This document shows positions 1 through 4,946 of a DNA stretch of 7,567 nucleotides, piece by piece; the stretch's first letter is position 1, and each line of letters opens with the position of its first letter. The stretch is taken from NCBI GenBank assembly GCA_021815905.1, contig JAKAZP010000122.1:1-7567 (forward strand), given 5' to 3'. The position numbers were made by a program, and so were the translations under genes. The notes beneath the pieces are model-generated. The model did no database searches. It saw only the letters and a list, made by a program, of their open reading frames with translations, and was not told the DNA's origin. The DNA is from Pseudomonadota bacterium. GTDB lineage: Bacteria; Pseudomonadota; Gammaproteobacteria; Steroidobacterales; Steroidobacteraceae.

Positions 1-411
1 GCTGAGCGTAACTTCAACGGCATCGTCACGAGCATCCTTCGTATCAAGGCCAACGATACTCCCCAGGAAATCGATTTCCTTGACCCCGAGTCCCGGGACG
101 GTCATGCCGAGCTTCGCGGTCTGTGGCATTGCGTCCTCGGGAGCTACCCGGTAGAGCTTCCACTTCGACCCGATGCCAGTGCGTTCACGACTGTTGAGCT
201 TCTCACCCAGTGCATTTGCCGCGCTGACCGAACCGATAAAATCAACATCGCCGCTTATACCCTGAGAAAGCTCCTCCGGGATGCTTACTTCGTACAGCTC
301 AGCCCAGAGGGCCAATGCTTGCCCGCCGACGAGTAGCGAATCCGCCTCGGCGGCCTCCAGGATCTCCCGGATCTCCCCCGGCGCAAGAGGAAGCTCCGGA
401 AGCGCCATCAT
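1..411 (-). CDS. Nucleotidyltransferase-fold protein (AbiEii/MNT-like), partial at window edge
   Basis: The first 137 codons are visible and the 3' end lies beyond base 1. The protein has the hallmarks of the polymerase-beta nucleotidyltransferase superfamily: a hydrophobic strand and turn LLVGGQALALW (residues 27-36, GG at 29-30), a DVD acidic pair (D55, D57) and a later strand KEIDFLG with a third acidic residue, D114. The roughly 25-residue gap between GG and DxD is longer than in minimal MNT proteins but resembles AbiEii-like and related toxin-associated nucleotidyltransferases. The start at 411 gives a four-base ATGA overlap with the upstream regulator, and AGGGA sits five bases before it. 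A second ATG follows at once at 408. The coupling to a small HTH protein suggests the toxin or effector half of a toxin-antitoxin or abortive-infection pair. Such enzymes transfer nucleotides to tRNA or protein in studied cases, but the substrate here is unknown. The fold assignment is fairly firm; the toxin role is inference. Confidence 0.75.
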   Translation of the reverse strand, partial: MMALPELPLAPGEIREILEAAEADSLLVGGQALALWAELYEVSIPEELSQGISGDVDFIGSVSAANALGEKLNSRERTGIGSKWKLYRVAPEDAMPQTAKLGMTVPGLGVKEIDFLGSIVGLDTKDARDDAVEVTLS

Positions 412-941
412 TCGTTTCCCTGCCGGAGCAACCCGCGCGCCGAAGAACTCCTGTCGGGCCATTTGATTTTCGCGCCCTGCAGATCCTGTGACTTCAGCAA
501 GTACAAAGACCGCTGCGGGACCTGGCCACTGCGCACCAGCGCCTGGTCCCTTGCCTGGGCTGCACGCTTCATGTCCCAGAACTGCGCGGCAGAGATCGAG
601 ATCACTTCCAACTGGCTACCGCCTTTCACCGCTGGACGACGCACGCGCTTCGGCAAAGCCTTTTCCCGCGGGTTAGCCTCGCCCGAGTCCTCCAGCCGGA
701 CGAGATCCCCCAGGAGCGCTTGGCTGTCGAGCTGTTGCAGCACCACGGCCAGCACGCCGATGGATACTCCAGGTTCACCGGCCTCGAGCCGGCGCACGGT
801 CCCCATGCTGCAGGAGGCCGCAGCGGCGACGTCCGCGAGTCGCAGGCGGCGCTTCTTGCGTGCCACCCGCAGGGCGAGCCCAAGTTTCCGGAGCGACAGA
901 TTGACGTCCAGAGACATGGAAGTATGGGCAGTACTCTTCAT
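408..941 (-). CDS. XRE-family (HipB-like) transcriptional regulator, putative antitoxin
   Basis: A 177-residue protein. Residues about 18-72 form a lambda-repressor-type helix-turn-helix: an LGLALRVARKKRRL lead helix, LADVAAAASCS, then the recognition segment SMGTVRRLEAGEPGVS, followed by the helix GVLAVVLQQL. The layout through about residue 102 (ending LPKRVRRP) is very like HipB-type antitoxins that normally accompany HipA kinases. Here the following gene is instead a nucleotidyltransferase, overlapping by ATGA. Residues about 108-177 are an extension I do not recognise, containing FWDMKRAAQARDQAL and a basic stretch QGAKIKWPDR. The likely role is DNA-binding autorepressor and antitoxin for the downstream protein. 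The ATG at 941 is preceded only by a weak GGA; an alternative ATG lies at 917. The promoter region is AT-rich with repeated elements, consistent with autoregulation. The HTH call is strong; the antitoxin role is inferred from context. Confidence 0.85.
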   Translation of the reverse strand: MKSTAHTSMSLDVNLSLRKLGLALRVARKKRRLRLADVAAAASCSMGTVRRLEAGEPGVSIGVLAVVLQQLDSQALLGDLVRLEDSGEANPREKALPKRVRRPAVKGGSQLEVISISAAQFWDMKRAAQARDQALVRSGQVPQRSLYLLKSQDLQGAKIKWPDRSSSARGLLRQGNE

Positions 942-948
942 AGCAGTC

Positions 949-957
949 CATATATAG
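949..957. repeat. Operator-like direct repeat CATATATAG, copy 1
   Basis: Nine bases, CATATATAG on the plus strand, recur exactly at 980-988, a 31-base spacing that is close to three helical turns. This copy lies between the predicted -10 and the start codon of the XRE regulator. The position and phasing suggest a binding site for the regulator itself. Chance recurrence in an AT-rich stretch is the alternative. Confidence 0.4.
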
Positions 958-967
958 CATATTAAGC

Positions 968-995
968 ACTATAGCAACTCATATATAGATCTCAA
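968..995 (-). promoter_or_regulatory. Candidate sigma70 promoter of the regulator/nucleotidyltransferase operon
   Basis: Read on the minus strand, TTGAGA (990-995) and TATAGT (968-973) are separated by 16 bases and lie about 27 bases before the regulator ATG at 941. This implies a short leader. The stretch 941-990 is strikingly AT-rich compared with the GC-rich surroundings. Both hexamers are good but not perfect matches to the sigma70 consensus, and there is no experimental support. Confidence 0.5.
980..988. repeat. Operator-like direct repeat CATATATAG, copy 2
   Basis: Second exact copy of CATATATAG, placed just inside the -35 hexamer of the predicted promoter. With copy 1 it brackets the -10 element. 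A shorter motif, ATAGCA, also recurs at 940, 954 and 971. Binding at both copies would block RNA polymerase, as expected for an autoregulated toxin-antitoxin operon, but this is inference. Confidence 0.4.
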
Positions 996-1175
996 TGACG
1001 TAAGCCGGCCCCACACCGCATAGCGGATATTGCGCCTCATTATGTAAAGAAATGGTCCCGATCGCAGCCCTGGCGGCTGGCAGGCCAGCGCAGAGCCGCC
1101 GGGCTCATTCCGGCCATTTGCCGCCCGTCGCCGCGTTCCCAGACCAGCCGTTCGAAAGCCGCTTCCTCCAGGAAC
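996..1175. other. Intergenic DNA between the regulator promoter and the protease tail; no recognisable gene
   Basis: I see no gene here that I can support. A minus-strand open frame of 70 codons (1252-1040) runs through it but matches no family I know and overlaps the protease coding sequence. Visible structure is limited. A 7-bp inverted repeat pairs GGCGGCT (1072-1078) with AGCCGCC (1094-1100) and could be a weak terminator without a U-run. A small palindrome CCGC-ATA-GCGG occurs at about 1016-1026. An AT-rich patch TTATGTAAAG (1040-1049) has some likeness to the arm of tyrosine-recombinase sites. It may be remnant mobile DNA. Confidence 0.4.
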
Positions 1176-1634
1176 CTACTTCGCAACCGCGAGCGCCATG
1201 AATTTGAAGTCGATCGTCCATCGTGCGTCCTGGGCAAGTAAATCCTCGCCAATCACCCCGTCGCTAGTGGAGCTTGCGCGTGAATTGACGATCACGTTCT
1301 TGAGTGCGATGCGTCGTCCTCCGATGATGAACGGCGTCTCCGGCACGCGGAGAGCCTGCCGTTCGGTCACGACTCCACCCGCGCTCCCTACGCGCCATAC
1401 GTATTTCCTGGCGTGCGCAAATAGCGCCGGTGCGTCCCGGATTGCATTACGAGTAAAGTAGGTGCGGTCCGAGCCGGTATCCAGTTTCATGCGCAATGGA
1501 TTGCCTGCTCCTGGCACGCGCACGAGAAGCAGCGGTTCAAGGCCGGAGAGCAACATGTTGGGGTGCGCCCTGGCTTCACTCGCAGTCTTGCCGCGTGAGA
1601 GGTCATAAGGATCGCCGCGCGTCCCGACGGTCAC
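1176..1634 (-). CDS. Retropepsin-like aspartic protease domain, probably 5'-truncated gene (possible pseudogene)
   Basis: The frame encodes 152 residues if read from a GTG at 1634 that overlaps the glmS stop as GTGA. Residues about 35-150 form an apparently intact retropepsin-like (clan AA) domain. It has a strand leading to the catalytic motif LDTGSD (51-56, D52), a glycine-rich flap-like segment RVGSAGGVV, and the C-terminal [19 protein letters not shown] that ends the fold. From memory, bacterial relatives with this domain usually have a longer N-terminal region and an export signal. Neither is present: the frame runs straight into glmS. An alternative start is the ATG at 1556, which keeps the domain but lacks a well-placed ribosome site. 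I read this as the tail of a gene whose front was lost at a recombination junction near the glmS end. A short, genuinely expressed protein translated by coupling to glmS is possible. Confidence 0.65.
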   Translation of the reverse strand: MTVGTRGDPYDLSRGKTASEARAHPNMLLSGLEPLLLVRVPGAGNPLRMKLDTGSDRTYFTRNAIRDAPALFAHARKYVWRVGSAGGVVTERQALRVPETPFIIGGRRIALKNVIVNSRASSTSDGVIGEDLLAQDARWTIDFKFMALAVAK

Positions 1635-1666
1635 TCCACCGTCACGCTCTTCGCGAGGTTCCTCGG
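1606..1666 (-). other. Candidate attTn7 region (glmS 3' end and adjacent bases)
   Basis: The last codons of glmS encode the conserved [11 protein letters not shown] terminus, the stretch recognised by TnsD in Tn7-type transposition, which inserts about 25 bases past the stop. The DNA just beyond the stop here changes character, to a truncated protease tail and then a toxin-antitoxin-like module. That fits past insertion or recombination at this side. I saw no Tn7 end sequences or tns genes in the window, so the site is inferred from glmS conservation only. Confidence 0.35.
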
Positions 1667-3466
1667 CTGATCGACGTCCGTGCCCTTCAAGATCGCCACG
1701 TGGTAGGCGAGCAGCTGCAGCGGAATGGCATACACCGCCGGAGCCTGGAAGTAGGTCACGTGCTTCGGCATCTCGATCACGGTGACGCCGTCGCTCGGCT
1801 GGAAGCCGGATTCCGGATCGGCGAACACGATCAGCTCGCCGCCGCGCGCGCGCACCTCCATCAAGTTGGATTTGAGCTTCTCGAGCAGGTCGTTGTTGGG
1901 GGCGACCGTGATGACGGGCATGTCGGCGTCGACCAGCGCGAGCGGGCCGTGCTTCAGCTCGCCCGCCGGATAAGCCTCGGCATGGATGTAGGAGATCTCC
2001 TTGAGCTTCAGCGCCCCCTCCATGGCGATCGGATGCAGCGCGCCGCGGCCGAGGAACAGCGCATGGTGCTTGTCGGCGAAGCGCTCGGCCAGCTGGTGCA
2101 CGATGGGATCGAGCGCGAGCGTCTTCTCGATGAGGGCGGGCAGCTCGGCGAGCCGGGTCACGAGACCCCGCTCGCGCTCGGCGTCGGCGCCGTGGTGCCT
2201 GGCGAGCGCGATCACCAGCATCGAGAGGGCCGCGAGCTGCGTCGTGAAGGCCTTGGTCGAGGCGACGCCGATCTCCGGACCGGCGCGCGTCAGCATCACG
2301 AGCTCCGACTCCCGCACCAGCGAGCTTTCCGGGACGTTGCAGATCGCGAGCTGTGAGAGATAGCCGGACTCCTTCGCGAGCCGCAGCGCGGCCAGGGTGT
2401 CGGCCGTCTCCCCGGACTGGGAGATCGCGACGAACAGCGACCCCGGCGGCACGAGGGGATTGCGGTAGCGATACTCGCTCGCGATGTCGACGGCGCAGGG
2501 GATGCGGCAGATCTGCTCGATGAAGTAGCGCGCCACCGTCGCGGCGTGGAAGCTGGTGCCGCAGGCGACGAGATGCACGCCCGCGGTGCGCCTGAACACC
2601 TGGGTGGCCGCCGGACCGAAGGCGGCCTCGAGCAGACGGCCGTTGGCGAGCCGCTCCTGCAGGGTTTCGGCGATCGCTCGAGGCTGCTCGTGAATCTCCT
2701 TCAACATGAAGTGCCGGTACGGCCCCTTCTCGGCCGCATCGGCGTTGAGCTCGCTCTCGCGCGCGACGCGCTCGACGGCATTGCCGTCGCGATCGATGAT
2801 GCGCACCGCGTCGCGGCGGACCTCCGCCACGTCGCCTTCCTCGAGAAACAAGAACCGGCGGGTGACCGGCAGCAGCGCCGCCACGTCGGAGGCGACGAAG
2901 TTCTCCCCCACTCCGAGTCCGATCACCACGGGACACCCCTGGCGAGCCGCGATCAGGCAGCCGGGGCCGGCCTCGCTCACGACGGCGAGCGCATAGGCGC
3001 CGTCGAGCTCCGCCACCGTGGCTCGAACGGCCTTGAACAGGTCGCGCAGCGTTTCGAGGTGCATGTGGATCCGATGCGCCACGACCTCGGTGTCGGTTTC
3101 GGACGTGAAGCGATAACCGCGGCGCTTCAGGTCCTCCCGCAGCTCGTCATGGTTCTCGATGATGCCGTTGTGCACGATGGCGAGGCCGCCGAGGGAGATG
3201 TGCGGGTGGGCGTTGCGCTCGCTCGGCACGCCGTGAGTCGCCCAGCGCGTGTGCGCAATGCCGATCTTGCCGCTCACAGGCGTCTGCTCGAGCGCCTCCG
3301 CGAGCATCCTGACCTTGCCCACGGCGCGCCGCCGGGCGAGCTTGCCCGAGCCGTCGATCACGGCGATCCCGGCGGAGTCATAGCCGCGGTATTCGAGCCG
3401 CCGCAGGCCCTCCATCAGGATGGGAACGATATTCCGCTCGGCGATCGCGCCTACGATTCCGCACAT
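1631..3466 (-). CDS. glmS: Glutamine--fructose-6-phosphate aminotransferase (isomerizing)
   Basis: Cytoplasmic enzyme that converts fructose-6-phosphate and glutamine into glucosamine-6-phosphate, the entry step to UDP-GlcNAc. The 611 residues match the usual length of about 609. The start MCGIVG supplies the N-terminal cysteine nucleophile of the class II glutaminase domain (about 2-240), with HTRWATHG at 72-79, [12 protein letters not shown] at 99-110 and SETDTEV at 122-128. Two SIS sugar-isomerase domains follow. The first has CGTSFHA (302-308), SQSGETADT (349-357) and ASTKAF (402-407). The second has [18 protein letters not shown] (473-490, E490) and GELKHGP (502-508, H506). The C-terminal tail LAKSVTVE carries the active-site lysine K606. 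A GAGG ribosome site lies nine bases before the ATG. In relatives glmS commonly follows glmU; here two opposite-strand genes separate them, so glmS needs its own promoter in 3467-3613. Confidence 0.98.
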   Translation of the reverse strand: MCGIVGAIAERNIVPILMEGLRRLEYRGYDSAGIAVIDGSGKLARRRAVGKVRMLAEALEQTPVSGKIGIAHTRWATHGVPSERNAHPHISLGGLAIVHNGIIENHDELREDLKRRGYRFTSETDTEVVAHRIHMHLETLRDLFKAVRATVAELDGAYALAVVSEAGPGCLIAARQGCPVVIGLGVGENFVASDVAALLPVTRRFLFLEEGDVAEVRRDAVRIIDRDGNAVERVARESELNADAAEKGPYRHFMLKEIHEQPRAIAETLQERLANGRLLEAAFGPAATQVFRRTAGVHLVACGTSFHAATVARYFIEQICRIPCAVDIASEYRYRNPLVPPGSLFVAISQSGETADTLAALRLAKESGYLSQLAICNVPESSLVRESELVMLTRAGPEIGVASTKAFTTQLAALSMLVIALARHHGADAERERGLVTRLAELPALIEKTLALDPIVHQLAERFADKHHALFLGRGALHPIAMEGALKLKEISYIHAEAYPAGELKHGPLALVDADMPVITVAPNNDLLEKLKSNLMEVRARGGELIVFADPESGFQPSDGVTVIEMPKHVTYFQAPAVYAIPLQLLAYHVAILKGTDVDQPRNLAKSVTVE

Positions 3467-3613
3467 GCTTGAGCCTCGGATTCCATGAAGACCGGGCAGT
3501 TTGCCTCAAGAGCCGCGCTCCCGGCAGCGCGGTCTTTGCGGGACGGGGCCTCGGGCTGGGCCAGGCACGATTTCTGCCCCCCTCGGGCTCGCGTCCCGCT
3601 GAAAAGGATGCCC
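3467..3613. promoter_or_regulatory. Divergent regulatory region between glmS (minus) and glsB-like gene (plus)
   Basis: This 147-base gap must hold the promoters for glmS to the left and the small membrane protein gene to the right. I see no convincing sigma70 pair in either direction; the best minus-strand candidate is TTGAGG (3504-3509) with TGGAAT about 18 bases further on, which is weak. A 7-bp hairpin, CCGCGCT/AGCGCGG with a six-base loop, sits at 3513-3532. A 9-base direct repeat, CCTCGGGCT, occurs at 3549-3557 and 3581-3589, 32 bases apart and near three helical turns. It could be an operator, but no known factor is implied. Confidence 0.45.
3513..3532 (-). promoter_or_regulatory. Hairpin in the probable glmS 5' leader
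   Basis: A perfect 7-bp stem (3513-3519 with 3526-3532) and a six-base CCCGGC loop stand about 47 bases upstream of the glmS ATG. If glmS transcription starts further upstream, the hairpin lies in the leader and could affect stability or translation. On the plus strand it is followed by TCTTT and looks slightly terminator-like, but no plus-strand gene ends here. It does not resemble a glmS ribozyme. Confidence 0.3.
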
Positions 3614-3886
3614 ATGGGCATGAGCTTTTTCGTGTGGCTGGTTCTCGGAGTGGTGATCGGTTACCTCGGCAGTCTCATTATGAGAACCGATCCCGACCAG
3701 GGGATCTTCAGCAATGCCCTGGTGGGCTCCCTCGGGGCCCTCGCCGCCAGCTGGCTGCTGGCGCCCCGCCTGAGCGTCGCCGCCGAGGCCGGCGGCTTGA
3801 GCCTGGACGCCTTCCTGGTCTCCCTGCTGGGGGCGGTGGTCCTGGTCGGGGTGGTGGACCTGTTCCGCCGCGGGCGCGTGCGCTGA
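3614..3886 (+). CDS. GlsB/YeaQ/YmgE family small membrane protein
   Basis: A 90-residue inner-membrane protein with three predicted transmembrane segments (about residues 5-24, 33-51 and 66-83) and a basic tail FRRGRVR. The family signature (transglycosylase-associated protein family) is visible as a glycine-rich first helix VVIGYLGSLIMR followed by a polar loop and NALVGSLGALAASWLL. Members are stress-associated membrane proteins of unknown biochemical role. The reading frame is open upstream to 3485, but the extra 43 residues lack family character. The start at 3614 is chosen because AAAAGGA sits five bases before it; ATGs at 3608 and 3620 are alternatives. It is divergent from glmS and 51 bases upstream of the CHAD gene on the same strand, so the two may be co-transcribed. 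The spacer between helices 2 and 3 is longer than in YeaQ, which is 82 residues. Confidence 0.82.
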   Translation: MGMSFFVWLVLGVVIGYLGSLIMRTDPDQGIFSNALVGSLGALAASWLLAPRLSVAAEAGGLSLDAFLVSLLGAVVLVGVVDLFRRGRVR

Positions 3887-3937
3887 CCGTACAGGTGCGG
3901 ATGGACGAGCCGCCGGGGGCAGCCTAGCCTCCGCCGA

Positions 3938-4849
3938 ATGGCTGGCACGCTTCGGCGCAACGAATCCGGCGCTCACGGTACGCGGCGGCTCGCCCGCCGG
4001 GAGATCGCAGACGCGCTGCGGGCGCTCGAGCGGCGGCCGCTCACGGACGATGCCGTGCACGAGGCGCGCAAGAGCCTGAAGCGAGCCCGCTCCATGCTGC
4101 GGCTGTTGCGCGAGGGACTGGGCGATGAGGCCTACCGGCGCGAAAACACGGCGCTCCGGGACGCCGCCCGTCCGTTGAGCGAGATCCGCGACGGCAAGGT
4201 GCTGCTCGATGCGTTCGAGCAGCTGCTCGCGCATTGCCCGGGTTCCCCGGCGCCGGCGGCCACGGACCGCCTGCACCGCGTTCTCGTCGGGCGCCGCAAT
4301 GCCCTCAAGCGCACTCGGCTCGGTGGCCGAAGGCCGCTCGAGCCGCAGCGGCAGGCGCTGCGCGCGGCGCATCGCCGCGCGGGCCGCTGGAGCACCGGGA
4401 GGCGCGGCTGGAGCGTGCTCGGAACGGGACTCGAGCGCGTATACCGCAAGGGCCGCGAGGCACTGGCCCGGGCCCGAGCGCAGCGGACGCCTGCATGCCT
4501 GCACGAGTGGCGCAAGCGCACCAAGTATCTCTGGCACGCGCTGCAGGTACTCGAGCCTTCGAGACCCGCCACGATCGGCGCTCTCGCGCGCCAGGCGCAT
4601 CAGCTCGCCGATGAGCTCGGCGATCACCACGATCTCACCGTGCTCGCCGGAACGTTGGTCCAGCTTGCGAGTTCCCATGACACGACCGTCGTGGAAGCGC
4701 TGCTGCCGCTGATCGACCGACGCCGCGGCGAGCTCGAGCGCGAGGCTTTTCGACTGGGAAATGTCCTCTATCGTGAGCCACCCGCAGCCCTCGAGCGGCG
4801 CTTCGCGCGCTATTGGCGCGAGTGGCGCCGCAAGCCCCGGCTGCGGTAG
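3938..4849 (+). CDS. Stand-alone CHAD-domain protein (predicted polyphosphate binding)
   Basis: A 303-residue, strongly basic and alpha-helical protein with the two-fold CHAD (conserved histidine alpha-helical domain) pattern. The first half has VHEARKSLKRARSMLRLLR (40-58, H41) and LSEIRDGKVLLDAF (80-93). The second half has LHEWRKRTKYLWHALQVL (188-205, H189) and LADELGDHHDLTVL (223-236). CHAD domains bind inorganic polyphosphate through their basic surface and can localise to polyphosphate granules. No CYTH/triphosphatase domain is fused here, so this is a binding-only form. The ATG at 3938 has no clear ribosome site; the tag at 3925-3927 is close upstream, and I saw no better start. The gene follows the GlsB-like gene by 51 bases and converges on glmU. 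The function in this cell is inferred from the family alone. Confidence 0.9.
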   Translation: MAGTLRRNESGAHGTRRLARREIADALRALERRPLTDDAVHEARKSLKRARSMLRLLREGLGDEAYRRENTALRDAARPLSEIRDGKVLLDAFEQLLAHCPGSPAPAATDRLHRVLVGRRNALKRTRLGGRRPLEPQRQALRAAHRRAGRWSTGRRGWSVLGTGLERVYRKGREALARARAQRTPACLHEWRKRTKYLWHALQVLEPSRPATIGALARQAHQLADELGDHHDLTVLAGTLVQLASSHDTTVVEALLPLIDRRRGELEREAFRLGNVLYREPPAALERRFARYWREWRRKPRLR

Positions 4850-4896
4850 TGCGCGGCACGGTTTCCGCGACAGCTTTCCGGGTGCGCCCATGAGTT

Positions 4897-4921
4897 GCCG
4901 CGCCGCCGCGCGCGGCGCGGC
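4897..4921. terminator. GC-rich hairpin between convergent CHAD gene and glmU
   Basis: A perfect 10-bp stem, GCCGCGCCGC (4897-4906) with GCGGCGCGGC (4912-4921), closes a five-base CGCGC loop. It sits in the 97-base gap between the converging stops at 4849 and 4947. Being symmetric, it would form in transcripts from both sides. Neither side has a U-run, so it is a terminator or 3'-end stabiliser candidate rather than a canonical intrinsic terminator. Confidence 0.5.
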
Positions 4922-4946
4922 GGCATCTCGCCCGGCGGGTCCCGTG

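Noticed and set aside
1..411. HipA-type kinase downstream of the HipB-like regulator
   Set aside because: The visible protein has GG, DxD and a third D in nucleotidyltransferase order and no HipA sequence blocks.
463..957. Plus-strand frame opposite the XRE regulator
   Set aside because: The minus strand encodes a recognisable HTH. The plus frame is arginine/serine-rich shadow with no motif.
1005..1020. TGTGGGG on the minus strand as a possible Tn7-like end
   Set aside because: Only a few bases match, there are no repeated TnsB-type binding sites beside it, and no target duplication was found.
3467..3613. glmS ribozyme in the glmS leader
   Set aside because: The 147-base gap lacks the multi-pseudoknot architecture. 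The ribozyme is a feature of Gram-positive lineages, whereas this is proteobacterial.
3485..3613. N-terminal extension of the GlsB-like protein from the ATG at 3485
   Set aside because: The extra residues have no family or membrane character, and a good ribosome site lies just before 3614.
3506..4891. 461-codon minus-strand frame opposite the CHAD gene
   Set aside because: The plus strand carries clear CHAD motifs (HEARK, HEWRKR, DELGDHHDL). The minus-strand translation is compositionally biased and shows no domain.
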